A DNA stretch of 64,000 nucleotides from assembly GCF_008704535.1 (NCBI RefSeq), contig NZ_CP023701.1, forward strand, positions 7,110,001 to 7,174,000, read 5' to 3'. The notes under the pieces are model-generated. The model worked only from the letters and a program-made list of their open reading frames with translations, was not told the DNA's origin and did no database searches. The DNA comes from Streptomyces subrutilus (GTDB taxonomy: Bacteria; Actinomycetota; Actinomycetes; Streptomycetales; Streptomycetaceae). The position numbers were made by a program, and so were the translations under genes. Position 1 is the stretch's first letter. The number at the start of each line of letters is the position of its first letter. Shown one piece after another: positions 51,613 to 61,790 of this stretch.

Positions 51613-52351
51613 GCCGCTCATCGCACAGATTCCCCCATGCGCAGCCGCCGCGGTTCCCCGAGACTCGGCGACCACCGACATACAGCATTTCCCCCAAGAC
51701 AGCCAGTTGATATTTCACTCTGAGTAGTCGAAGTGAAGTGCGTGCGGGTTGCAAGCAACGCGGGCGGCAGGCGAGGCGCGGGCGAAAACCCGGGCTGACC
51801 GGACCGGTAGCAGCAGCACGACTTCAAGCGGCAGGAGCGGCCGCACGGACGAGCGGTGGGCGGGACACAGGCAGCGGCCGGGCATGCGGGCACGGTGCGA
51901 ACGGAACGGGCCGATGGACGCTCCCCAGCGGCCGTAGCACCACCCGGCCCAGACCAGGCCGCGCGAGCGGGCGGCACGACCGCGGCCTGGTCTGGCAGGG
52001 CGGGCGGCAGGCGGAACACGTGCACGCAGCTCGGGCGGAACAAGAGCGACCAGACAGGCCGCAGCACCACGACTGCAGGCTGTGGGGGCGCGGCAGCGCA
52101 GCCACACCGGCAACAACGGGCAGACGGTCGTGGCCGCTGGACGCGTAGCGAGGGCTCATCGTAGACGCGCTCGTACGGTGTCCTCGCCGCACCGGCTGGG
52201 CATCGCAAGGAACGGCCGGAGCCTCCAATCGCACCGAACTCGGGCCGCCATCTCGACATCATGAGGGTGCTGACGATGTGACGGTGAAAATGACCGTCCC
52301 GGGTAACGAGCCACTTGACCGGTCACAGGATTTCGATGCGGCCGACGGGCC
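51613..52351. other. 739-base gene-free region before the IS3 copy
   Basis: No supported gene. All frames give Arg/Pro/Ala-rich shadow proteins. The DNA holds one large hairpin (51949-51995, listed separately) and a repeated GCGGGCGGCAGGCG-like string (near 51769 and 51999). The right end abuts an IS3 terminus, so part of this may be debris of the gene the IS entered. Confidence 0.5.
51949..51995. repeat. 15-bp perfect hairpin in gene-free DNA
   Basis: CCAGACCAGGCCGCG (51949-51963) and its exact complement at 51981-51995 enclose a 17-base loop. It has no gene nearby within 330 bases on the left, so a simple terminator role is not obvious. Confidence 0.7.
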
Positions 52352-52374
52352 TTGACCCCGGATTTTGAACACGT

Positions 52375-53278
52375 CTATGCGGTTTGGGTCAGGGTAGTTG
52401 CTGCTGCTTGGACGGCGTTCTCGTAGGCGATCGGGGACCGGTGGCCGAGGCGGGAGTGCCGACGGCGGGTGTTGTATCGGTTCAGCCAGCGGAACGCGTC
52501 GAGCCTGGCCTCGCGCTCGCTCGACCAGCCTTTGCGGCCTTTGAGCGTCTCCCTCTTGAAGGCGGCGTTGAAGCTTTCCGCGGCGGCGTTGTCGGCGCTG
52601 GATCCGATCGCGCCCATGCTCTGCCGGACCCCGGCTGACCTGCAGATTTCAGCGAATGCCCTGCTCGAATATTGAGATCCGTGGTCCGTGTGCATGATCG
52701 CTCCGGCCAGGTTTCCACGGGTCCGCTCGGGCTGCCGTCAGGGCGTCGATGACGAGCTCGGTTCGCATGTGGTCGGCGATCGCCCACCCGGCCAGCCGGC
52801 GTGAGGCGAGGTCGATGACGGTCGCGAGGTAGAGCGGCTTCGCGCCGCTGACCGGCAGGTATGTAATGTCGCCGACGTATTTTCTGTTGACGTCGGATGC
52901 GGTGAAGTCACGGCCGATCAGGTCCGGTGCCTTCGCCGCGGCCTGGTCCGCGACGGTGGTGCGGTGCCGGCGGCGCAACCGGACTCCCTCGAGCCCGATG
53001 GTCCGCATGATCCTGGCGACCCGCTTGTGGTTGACCATCGGACCCTCCTCGTCGCGGAGTTCCGCGGTGATTCTGGGGGCTCCGTAGGTGCCGTCGGAGT
53101 CCTGGTGGATCTTGCGTATCCGGGCCGCGAGCCCGGCCTCGACGTATTGCCTGGCCGCTCTTGCGGCCGCGGTGCGACGCCGGTAGTAGAAGCTCGAGCG
53201 GGCCAGGCCGAGGATGGTGCAGAGCCGCTTCACGCCGTGACGGCGCTGGTGATCGTCAACGAACTGGTAGCGGTTCAC
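52375..53278 (-). pseudogene. IS3 orfB (rve integrase domain), frameshifted
   Basis: ATG/GTG at 53278: MNRYQFVDDHQRRHGVKRLC, then SDVNRKYVGDITYLPVSGAK (first catalytic Asp) and LATVIDLASRRLAGWAIADH. Near 52715 the frame breaks after ALTAARAD; the conserved end MHTDHGSQYSSRAFAEICR and NAAAESFNAAFKRETLKG (catalytic Asp and Glu) is in another frame. One indel separates them. In IS3 elements orfA-orfB frameshifting is normal, but a shift inside orfB is not, so this copy is probably inactive. Confidence 0.88.
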
Positions 53279-53294
53279 CAGCGCGTCTCCGTCG

Positions 53295-53576
53295 TTACCG
53301 GGCCGCCTTGCGGAGAATATCCCGTTCTTCCTCGAGCTCGCGGATCCTCTTGCGGGCGGCGGCCAGCTCCGCCCGGACGCCGTCGTCGACGGCCTGCGAA
53401 GTGGCCGGCGGTGCGGAGTGGGCGCCAGGTCGGCGGCCGTCGGCGGCCCGGATCCAGTTCCGCAGCGTCTCGGTGTTCACCCCGAGATCAGCGGCGACCG
53501 ACTTGATCGTCGCTCCCGGCCTCGACCGGTACAGCGCGACCGCGTCCGCCTTGAACTCGGCGGGGTAGTGCTTCAT
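53295..53576 (-). CDS. IS3 orfA (HTH transposase subunit)
   Basis: A 93-residue protein from ATG 53576: KHYPAEFKADAVALYRSRPG, IKSVAADLGVNTETLRNWIR, then a leucine-zipper-like tail EELEAARKRI-type region ending RELEEERDILRKAAR. This is the DNA-binding OrfA of IS3 elements. It differs from the copy at 20662 by one residue. A short spacer separates it from orfB; fusion would normally need a -1 frameshift. Confidence 0.9.
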   Translation of the reverse strand: MKHYPAEFKADAVALYRSRPGATIKSVAADLGVNTETLRNWIRAADGRRPGAHSAPPATSQAVDDGVRAELAAARKRIRELEEERDILRKAAR

Positions 53577-53647
53577 CCCCACGGGGACTCCGTTCTCCTG
53601 GACCATCAAGATCCAAGTCTCTCCGGTGTCCAAAATCCGGGGTCAAG

Positions 53648-54099
53648 GTCCGGTGGACGCGATCCACGACCTGGCCGGCGACGACCAGGTGGCCGCGCGG
53701 GTGGTCGCCGATTTCCTGCGCCGCCCGGCTGTCGCCTCGAAGGCGATGGGCGACGACACCGCCAGGCACGCCGTGAACGAGGCGCAGTTCGACCGGTTCC
53801 GCCAGCAGGTCCAGTACGGGCAGGAGGAAGCCGCCCCGCAGTTGGACCAGCTACGACACATGGAACACAGCACCCAGTTCATGGACCTGGTCGCGGTCTG
53901 TACGCAGTTCACGGTCACCGCCGGCAGGGTCGTGCCGAACCTGCGGGGCGAGCCTTACGACGACGCCGAACGCGAGACGATCCTGCTCGGTCTTGCGCGG
54001 GTGCGGGCGTCGGCGGACTGGATCGAGAACGCGGTCACCCGCGGCGAGGTCGACCTGGACGAGCAGCTTCAGAAGCTGCTGAAGGGCTCGGGTGAGTAG
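53648..54099 (+). pseudogene. DUF6192 C-terminal part (locus 2), 5' part replaced by IS3
   Basis: From the IS3 border: VDAIHDLAGDDQVAARVVAD, FLRRPAVASKAMGDDTARHA, FMDLVAVCTQFTVTAGRVVP and VRASADWIENAVTRGEVDLD. The C-terminal 150 residues of DUF6192, matching locus 1. The IS3 right end lies directly before it; the N-terminal DNA-binding part is not found here. RacP starts 2 bases after the stop, so the two genes are coupled. Confidence 0.82.
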
Positions 54100-54101
54100 C
54101 G

Positions 54102-54512
54102 ATGGGGCGGTGCGTTCCCGCTCACGTCCACGCCGAGGCCATCCTTTCCGCGCTGCTGGAGGCCCGTCCCGCCGGCCTGACCGTCCTGCAGCTGATGACG
54201 GCCACCGAGCGCACCCGCGCGCAGGTCCACACCGGGCTCGCGCACCTGCGCCAGGTCTCCGCGGCGAAGGGGCTCGCGCCGGTGACCTGGGACAAGAGGT
54301 GGGGCTACCGGATGCTGGACGACGCGCCGGAGGTCTGGACTGGCTACGAGCGGGTGTTCTTCGAGTCCGTCCATCACCGGGTCGCCAACTTCATCGCCGG
54401 GATCCTCCTGCCCCACCAGAAGAAGAAGCCCGACGACCCCTACATCCGAACGGTCATGGCGCAGATGGGCGCGATCGAGTCCACCCTGCACCTCCTCGCC
54501 AACCTGGAGTAG
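54102..54512 (+). CDS. RacP family protein
   Basis: A 136-residue protein, intact. Residues about 12-75 form a winged helix (LSALLEARPAGLTVLQLMTA, TERTRAQVHTGLAHLRQVS), then a wing WDKRWGYRMLDD, and a C-terminal helical tail (FFESVHHRVANFIAGILLP, ESTLHLLANLE). RacP proteins are found in Streptomyces mobile regions; the function is unknown but DNA binding is likely. ATG at 54102. It sits between DUF6192 and an IS5 transposase, as in locus 1. Confidence 0.85.
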   Translation: MGRCVPAHVHAEAILSALLEARPAGLTVLQLMTATERTRAQVHTGLAHLRQVSAAKGLAPVTWDKRWGYRMLDDAPEVWTGYERVFFESVHHRVANFIAGILLPHQKKKPDDPYIRTVMAQMGAIESTLHLLANLE

Positions 54513-54527
54513 ACCCCCGAAGGGCAA

Positions 54528-54574
54528 CGGGCCGCGACCACCCGCAGCTGGCACCCGCTTCACGTCGCGGCCCG
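54528..54574 (+). terminator. Hairpin between RacP and IS5 transposase (locus 2)
   Basis: CGGGCCGCGAC (54528-54538) pairs with 54564-54574. It takes the same place as the hairpin at 45300 in locus 1, though loop and sequence differ. Confidence 0.7.
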
Positions 54575-54584
54575 GCACCCCGTC

Positions 54585-55442
54585 ATGCCGCTACCGCGCT
54601 ACCGCTACCCCTCCGACACCAGCGACCTCGAATGGGCCCTCCTGGAACAGCTCCTGCCCACTCCCGCCTGCCAGACTCCCCAAGGCGGTGCCCCGGAGAA
54701 GTGGCCCCGCCGACGCGTGATCGACGCGATCCGCTACATCACCGACAACGGAGCCAAATGGCGCGCGCTGCCCGCCGATTTCGGCATCCCCTGGCGCACA
54801 GTGTTCGGGTATTTCACACGCTGGGCGAAGGCCGACGTCCTGCGGCACATCCTCGACCAACTCCGGCGCCGGTTGCGGCTGCGCCGCAGGCGGTGTCCCT
54901 GGCCGGTCCGGGTGATCGTGGACTCGCAGTCCGTCAAAGGCGCGGAGACCGTGTCCCAGGCAACACGCGGATACGACGCGAACAAACACATCAACGGGCG
55001 AAAACGGCATCTCGTCGTTGACCAGGACGGGCTACTCGTCGACCTGCTCGTCACCCCCGCCGACGTCCAAGACCGCGACGCGGCCCGCATCCTACTCACC
55101 CGCCTCCACGCCGACCACCCCGAAGTTGTTCTGGTCTGGGCCGACAATGGCTACGGAGGCGAGGAGTTCCACGCCTGGGCCCAGAACACCCTCGGCATCA
55201 CCATCAAGGTCGTGCCCCGCCCCAAGGACGCCAAAGGCTTCGTCTTGCTCCCGAAGAGGTGGGTAGTCGAGCGGAGTAACTCGTGGACGATGCGGGCCCG
55301 CCGCAACGTGAGGGACTACGAGCGACTGATGGCCCACGCGGAAGCCCACATCCAATGGGCGTTCATCACGCTCATGTCGCGCCGTCTGACCCGCCCTCGC
55401 CGCCAGACCGAAGCGCTGCCGGCCACCCTCGCCGTTGCCTGA
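54585..55442 (+). CDS. IS5-family transposase, intact
   Basis: A 285-residue DDE transposase. DUF4096-type start (YPSDTSDLEWALLEQLLPTP), then VIVDSQSVKGAETVSQATRG (first Asp), VLVWADNGYGGEEFHAW (second Asp) and RWVVERSNSWTMRARRNVRD with the Glu. ATG at 54585. It is about 50-60% like the broken copy at 45354 by eye, so the two trios are not recent duplicates. Terminal inverted repeats were not found. Confidence 0.92.
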   Translation: MPLPRYRYPSDTSDLEWALLEQLLPTPACQTPQGGAPEKWPRRRVIDAIRYITDNGAKWRALPADFGIPWRTVFGYFTRWAKADVLRHILDQLRRRLRLRRRRCPWPVRVIVDSQSVKGAETVSQATRGYDANKHINGRKRHLVVDQDGLLVDLLVTPADVQDRDAARILLTRLHADHPEVVLVWADNGYGGEEFHAWAQNTLGITIKVVPRPKDAKGFVLLPKRWVVERSNSWTMRARRNVRDYERLMAHAEAHIQWAFITLMSRRLTRPRRQTEALPATLAVA

Positions 55443-55831
55443 AGGCCAGCCCGTTGCCATTGCCGTTCGGAACGGCGCCCATCGACGCCCAACCGAACGG
55501 CGAACTGGATCACGATCACCCCTCATACCCTGTGACCTGCGGAAAGAGGATGTGACACAGCTTCTCATGACGACCGTCTGGCCGAGCAGCTCGCCTCCCG
55601 CGCCCAGATTGACAGCCGCCCGCCTCTACTACGATCGCCCTCGACCGCGATCTCCTCCCCGTGGGGGCGCGGCACCGGCCGGTCCGCGCGCCGGGCCCGC
55701 TCCCGTGTGGCCACTGACCCGCCCCGTCTCCGCTCGCACCAGGTACCCGCTGAAGCGGGAGTTCCTGCCACGGGCGCCGCATGTGATGCCGATCTCGTAT
55801 TCACTCGAGCACGCCGTGACCCCGGGACGGG
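55443..55831. other. 389-base gap after the IS5 transposase
   Basis: Should hold the right end of the IS5-type module and spacer DNA before the RHS-locus terminator. No gene seen. No obvious partner to a left-end repeat was found. Confidence 0.45.
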
Positions 55832-55877
55832 CAGGGGCCCTGCCCTCCCGATGTCACTCGGGAGGGCAGGGCCCCTG
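55832..55877. terminator. 20-bp perfect hairpin
   Basis: CAGGGGCCCTGCCCTCCCGA (55832-55851) pairs exactly with 55858-55877 over a 6-base loop. It lies 27 bases past the stop of the minus-strand membrane protein and terminates the RHS operon. Confidence 0.92.
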
Positions 55878-55903
55878 TCATGCGCGGTCGGTCGCCGCGG
55901 CCC

Positions 55904-56566
55904 TCACCAAGGGCTGCGCACCGTCACGCCAAGGGCCCGGACGCGGTCCTGGGCCTGCGGCTCGAGCTTCAGCAGCAGGTCCTCGCCGACGACCCCGTCG
56001 CGCCGCCAGATGGCGCAGAGGGTCTCCAGGCCCGCCTCGGCGACCTCCGGCTCCGCGTCGGCCGAAGTCTGTACCAGCGCTTCGAGGACCGGCCTGCCGT
56101 GCAGACCCGCGACCGCCCGTGCCATCCTGGCCCGCTCCGGCGCGGGGACAGCGGGATCGGTGAGCGAGCGCAGTACGTCCGCCGTGTCGTTGGCGTCCTG
56201 GCAGGGCAGTACCCACACCAGGTAGACGAGCTGCGCGCCGAGCACCATCAGGTATTGCAGCGGCGCGAGCAGGGCCACGGGCAGCAACAGGAGCAGGGGC
56301 AGCACGATCAGCCAGCCTCCCTGGATCCGCGAGGGACCGCCGGTCGGCGGTTCGAACCGCCGACCGGCCAGCAGGGTGAGCACGAGCATGGTCACGGCCG
56401 TCAGGAGCGGCACCACGATCAGCCCTACCCCCAACCCCGCGCCGAGCGCTTCCCAGAAGGGATCGTCGCCCAGGAGGGGCAGCACCAGCGCCGCCGCCAC
56501 CCAGCCGATGCCGACGGTCAGGACGTAGCGCCGCAAGCAGGCCCACAGCCATTTTCCCGTGCTCAT
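55904..56566 (-). CDS. Membrane protein, candidate RHS immunity protein
   Basis: A 220-residue protein from ATG 56566. Four hydrophobic helices (VLTVGIGWVAAALVLPLL; GLIVVPLLTAVTMLVLTLL; WLIVLPLLLLLPVALLAPL; VLGAQLVYLVWVLP) precede a cytoplasmic HEAT-like helical domain (RMARAVAGLHGRPVLEALVQ, AEAGLETLCAIWRRDG). It begins 15 bases after the RHS-protein stop and shares its operon. Immunity genes normally occupy exactly this place; a membrane immunity protein would suggest a membrane-acting toxin. The role is inferred only from position. Confidence 0.7.
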   Translation of the reverse strand: MSTGKWLWACLRRYVLTVGIGWVAAALVLPLLGDDPFWEALGAGLGVGLIVVPLLTAVTMLVLTLLAGRRFEPPTGGPSRIQGGWLIVLPLLLLLPVALLAPLQYLMVLGAQLVYLVWVLPCQDANDTADVLRSLTDPAVPAPERARMARAVAGLHGRPVLEALVQTSADAEPEVAEAGLETLCAIWRRDGVVGEDLLLKLEPQAQDRVRALGVTVRSPW

Positions 56567-56580
56567 GACGGCCTCCTCAT

Positions 56581-59500
56581 TCAGCAGTCCCTTGTGCAGG
56601 TGCCATTAACCCACGTCCGGTGGTCACGGTCCTTGTAGAAGAGACCGTCGAGACCATCGGGAGCGTCATAGCCGCTGGTGTGGGCCATGGAGTCCTTGGC
56701 GATCCACTTAGCCCCGTGACCGGGCTGGTACTGCACGACCTCCATGTCCGGATACGCGTTGCCCGTGCGGCTCACGGTGACGGAGTCCTTGGAGGTCTTG
56801 ACGCTCAGCCAGTTGTCGACCGACCCCACCCACATGACCGGCTGCACACCGTGCACGCTCACGTCGAGTGACTCCGGCTTGGAGCCATGGTCCTGGAGGA
56901 CGTTCTTGCCGGTCAGAGTCCTGAACGCGCTGTGCTGGAAGAGGATGGGGAGGGCCGGGACCATCTGGGAGGCCACGTCCACCTCCATCGGGGCGCCGCC
57001 GGTCGTGTACGAGGAGATGGTGCGCTTGCCCGGCATGGTGTGGGACGGGGCCACGTTGAAGACGACCTCGCCGGTTGCGGTGTCCCACCACAGGACCATC
57101 CGGTAGGCGGCCTTCGGGTCGTCGGTCGCGCCACGGTTGTCACCCAGCAGCATGGGGAACTTCGGGATCATCGACATGGCGTCGTAGGTGTGGATGTAGT
57201 AGCGGATCATAATGATGCCGCGGTTCGGGCCCGGGTCCATGTACGTCGTGAAGCTCTGCCCTCCGTCCTCCGTGCCGCCGTGCATCTCGTCGTAGGCATC
57301 GTCGTAGACGGAGTTCTCGTCGTAGTGCTCCTTGACCTCGTCCTCCGGCATGTCCTCGATGTGCTTGCCGTTGGTCCAGCCGCCGCCCCCGCAGTAGCCG
57401 GCGCTGCCGCAGCTCTCGAGACCGGTCGGGTCGCTGGAGGTGACCGGGCTGTTGTTCGCGTATCCGTAGCCGTTGAGGGACTGGTGCTGGTCGAGGCTCA
57501 GTACCGGGTCGACGCTGAGGAACTGGCCCAGGGCAGCGTCGTACTCACGCGCCCCGACATGGGTCAGGCTCGTGGCGGTGTCCTCGGACTTGTCGAGGAA
57601 CCGTTTGTCATCAGGCCAGTTAGCCGCGGCGGAACCGCGTGCCGCGCCGAACGGGGCGGTGTACCGCTTGGCCACCGTCTGAGCGTCGTCCGCGGAGATC
57701 ACCAGGGAAGTGGTGCTGTGGTGGTCGCCGGCCGTGAACGACAGCCTGGCGGTCCCGGATTCGTTGGTCACGACCGCGACCTTGATGCCCGCGATGGTGT
57801 AGGAGCGGGTGGCCCACTTCTTGGTGCCCTTGAGGTGGACCTCGGTGGAGGCGGTGTAGAGGACCGTCTCACCGGCCGCGTCGCGGCGGATGAGGAGCTC
57901 GCCGTCCGCGTCGTAGACGTAGTCGGTGGCGGAGGCGCCCTCGGTCACGTTGCCGAGCTTGCCCTCCGTGCCCCACACCAGGGCCTGGGATGGGGCGCTG
58001 CCGGGGGTTTCGGCACGCTTGGTGGTGTTGCCGGTGGCGTCGTAGGTGTACTGCGGGGTGACGCCGGCGCAGGTGCCGCCGGTGGTGGTGGCAGCCAGCG
58101 CGTGCGGGCGCGCCGGTTCGTAGCAGTACGTGCGGGTGGTCGGGGTACCGGTGTTGGTCTTCTCCGTGGCCCGCTGGCCGGACGCGGTGTAGGTGTAGCT
58201 GTTCCAGTACGGTGCCGCGCCGCCCAGGTTGGCGGCGGTGCGCCCGGAGAGGGCGCAGTCCGCGGTCTTCGGGGTCCAGGCCTCGGTCAGGCGGCGCTGG
58301 CCGTCGTAGGAGAAGCACTGGTTGTCGGCCTGGGTGAAGCCGCTGAGCGGGGCCGAGTCGAAGATCGACAGGACGTTGCCGGCCTGGTCGTACGTGTAGG
58401 TCAGCTCCTGCAGCATTCCCTGGTGCGTCTGGTCGTTGACCGTGGACTTCAGCAAACGGCCGGTGCCCTCCTCGTAGGTGTTCCCGATGAACGTCTTGCG
58501 CACGCCGGCGGCAGCCGAACGGGCCAGGGTGAGCTGCTCGATCTGGCTGGTGGGCGAGTACGCCATGTTCTGGACGTAGTCGGTGGTGCCGGAGATGCCC
58601 TTCGGGAGACCGGAGTCGTGGTAGCTCACCTGGAGGGTCTCGGCGGGCAAGCCGCCGGCCGCGGGGGAGACGGTGGTGTTGGGCGTGCCGTCGAGGCGGT
58701 AGGTCTCCGTGTGGTCGGTGGTGGCGGCTATGGTGCCCGAGGTGACCAGCGGGTCGTCGGACGGGAGGGTGAGGCGGGTCGTCGACGGACGACCGAGGGC
58801 GTCATAGGCGGTGACGGACCTGGTGTAGGCCTTGCCGTTTGAACCGCCCACGTAGCGGATGGACTGGGACGGTGAGCCCTTGCGGACGGTGTCGTACGTC
58901 CATGCCGCGAGCTTGTTGGCGTCGGACTTCGGGGACGTCCAGAGACCGGTCTTGCGGCCCATCTCGTCGTAGCCGTACTCGAGGGTCGTGTTGCGCGCGT
59001 CCTTGGTGGTCGCGATCTGGTCCAGGACGGTGTACGTGGTGGTGTTCTTCCCCTTGTCGGGGTCGGTCGTTGTCACGGTCCGCCCGAAGAGGTCGTAGCC
59101 GTACGTCCACTTCGCGCCGTCGGGACCGGTGACCGTGTCCTCCTTGCCGTCCTTGGTGTAGGTGTGGCTCACGCTGGTGTACGGGGTGGCGGGCGTGGTG
59201 CCGCCGTAGGCCGGGTCGTTGGGCGTGGTGCCGCCGTAGGTCCGTACCTCCGTCGTCCGGCCGAGCGCGTCGGTGATCGTACGGGTTGCCGTGCCGCCCT
59301 GGACCGCCGTCCTGGCTGTCGAGTCACCGGTGTAGCCGGTGGTGGTGGTCTGCTTCTTCGCACCGTAGACCAGCAGGTCCACGACCGTGGGACGGCCGAG
59401 GCCGTCGAAGACGGTCTGGGTCTGGGCGGGGGTGCTGCCGTGTTCGGCCCGGACGTACGTACCTTCCGGAGCCTTGTCCTTGTCCCAGATGTCCGCGTAC

Positions 59501-61790
59501 GACTCGTAGACCAGACCGCGCGAGTCGTAGCGGGTGTCCGTCAGGATCCGGCCGCCGTTCGGCGACTGGCTCTGGGTCTGCAGCGGCCGCAGCAGGGCGT
59601 CGGCGATCGAGTAGACGGTCGTGTAGCCGCCGTCGGCGGCCAGGGTGCCCTTCGAGGTCCACGGCTGCTTGCCGCGCTCCAGCAGATACCCGTACTTCAG
59701 GTTCGGAGTCTGGGACTGGCCGCGGTTGGGCAGCCAGGTGGCCGTGATCCGGCCGAGGGCGTCGTAGGTGTTGTACGTGGAGGCCATGTTGGCCTCGACA
59801 GAGCGCACCACGGAACCGCGCAGGTCGGTGTAGGTGTACGACTTGTACTGCTGGCCGTTGGAGGTGAGCTGGGGCGAGGTGACCACGGCGACCTGCAGCG
59901 GACCGGCCGCGGCGGGCGTGTACGCGGTGGTCGTCGAGTTGCCGGCCGCGTCGATGGTGGTCAGCGGACGGCCGAGCTTGGCCGCCGCCGTGTCGTACAC
60001 GGTCCGGGAGGTTGTCCGCCAGCCGGCGGTGCCGGCCGGGTTGCGGTCCGCGGAACCGGACGCCGCCGGGTAGGACTGGGCACGCCCGGTCCAGGTGGGC
60101 AGGCCGAGGGTCGGGGTCTGGTTCGCCGTCCAGGCCGTGGCGGCGGTGTCGTCGTACACGGTGGCCGTGTCCGCGAGTACGTCGCCGCGGGTCGCCGAGG
60201 CGGCCGGCAGGCTCAGCTTGTCGTCGGTGGCGGAGCACAGGGCGCCGACGGTACGGGTCCGCGAGGTGAGGGACGTGATCCCCTTCGCGTCGTTGCGGGC
60301 GTACCAGACGCGCGTGCAGGTCTCGTCGCCCGTCTTGGCCGTGTCACCTTGCGAGGAGGTCTGCGTCTTCATGCCGTAGGCGTCGTCGTACACGGTGTCG
60401 GTGCGGGTGGTGCGCCAGGTGTTGGAGGCGGTGAGGAGGGTGTGGGACTGCTCCGTCGCCGTGGCGACGTAGTAGGCCTTGGCGTTCCCGTACGACGCCT
60501 GCCGGTTCGCGGTCTCCTTGCTCCAGGGGTCGGAGACGGTGACTGCGAGGGCTTTGGCGCCGTCGTAAGCGATCTGCTGGCGTTGGAAGCCGGCGTACTG
60601 GTCGTCGTCGTTGATAGCGGGGATCGTCAGGCCCGCGACCGGGACGGCCACGACCGTGTTGGTGCGGGTGTCGGTCGTGCCCCTGCGCTTGTCCCCGCGC
60701 ATGCCCTGCATGAAGACCTTGACGGTCGTGGAGCGGGTCTTGCCGACGGCACCACTGAACGCGGTGACCTTGCCGTAGCCACGCCAGTCGGACCAGGTGC
60801 GCTCGTCCTCGGGGGTCAGCGGGTCGTCGTTGTGGTGCCAGGCCGGGCTCGCGTACTCGTACGCGTTCTCGACGAGGTCGTTCTGCCCGGCCGGGTCCGC
60901 GATGGTGACGGCCGTGACGTTGTACTTGTGGAACCAGTCGAGCTGGGGGTCGCCGCCGTTGACGGGCCAGTACACCGGGTAGCAGGAAAGGGAGTTGTCG
61001 TCCTCGGCCGCTGGCATCTTGGTGCCGCGCACGCATTCCGGGTTCGAGAGCGTCACCGTGGTGATCGCACCCGCCTCCGAAGTGATCGTGTTGATGCGCG
61101 GGCGGTTCAGCGGAAGGACATTGTCCCCGTCCACGTCCACGCGATTCGGACGCATGTGATAGGTGAAGTCCACCGGCGGCACCTCGACCTTCCCGCCGTT
61201 CTTGCCGGTCCGCTTGATGGACTTCAGGACCAGGCTCTGGTCACTGGTGTCGCCGAGGTCGCCCGGGTCAAGGTACTCCTGGGTGAGGTCGTAGACGTCG
61301 ACGGGCGCGTAGCCGTCGGGTTCGAGCGCAGTGGACCAGGCATACGTGCCGATGCTGCTCATGCGCTTGCGGGTGAAGAAGTCCGGGGCGAGTGCCCGGC
61401 AGTCGGTCTCGCTCGCCGAGCAGATTCCCTCGAAGGGGACGTCGGGCCAGTCGTCCGACGAGTCCTTGGTCAGGTCGTCGCAGCTCGTGGCGAAGCAGCG
61501 CTCCTTGTAGTCGAGGACGACCTTGTGCGATGCCGTCCCGCTGAAGAGGGTGTCGGCGCGCTGGCCGTAGCGGATCTCGTTGAGGTAGCCACCGCGGGTG
61601 TACGACGCGAGCTTGGTCTTGTCGGCGTTCTTGGCATAGTTGTTGGTCTCGGCCGTGTACCAGTAGGTGGAGGCGTTGCCGTGGACGTCCTGGACCAGGT
61701 CGAGGTTCCAGCGCCAGGCCTGGACCTCGGAGCGCGCGGAGAAGACGGAGCCCTTGGTGTAGCCGGGAAGTCGACGATCTTCGTCGCGCC
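56581..61790 (-). pseudogene. RHS/YD-repeat polymorphic toxin, C-terminal part
   Basis: About 1735 residues of RHS/YD-repeat sequence in one frame, starting RRLPGYTKGSVFSARSEVQA and WRWNLDLVQDVHGN. Many YD repeats follow (for example YDLFGRTVTTTDPDKGK, TLEYGYDEMGRKTGLWT). The core-associated end reads GAREYDAALGQFLSVDPVLS and then SSDPTGLE. Beyond this lies a unique domain of about 230 residues: PEDEVKEHYDENSVYDDAYD, MIRYYIHTYDAMSMIPKFPM, NVAPSHTMPGKRTISSYT and a C-terminal TWVNGTCTRDC. I do not recognise this toxin domain. The frame has no start of its own: it is joined upstream to the next entry by a frameshift. Confidence 0.88.

Larger units (their letters stand above)
52352..53646 (-). 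mobile_element. Complete IS3-family element
   Basis: Bounded by TTGACCCCGGATTTTGAACA at the left and its inverted partner ending in CAAAATCCGGGGTCAA at 53646. About 1295 bp, with orfA and orfB on the minus strand. A second, truncated copy lies at 20592. The right end abuts a DUF6192 gene, which has lost its 5' part here. No clear target duplication is seen. Confidence 0.9.

Noticed and set aside
56887..58842. Long plus-strand open frames antisense to the RHS gene (up to 950 codons)
   Set aside because: They are Val/Gly/Arg-rich mirror frames produced by G/C third-position bias, without ribosome sites or domains.
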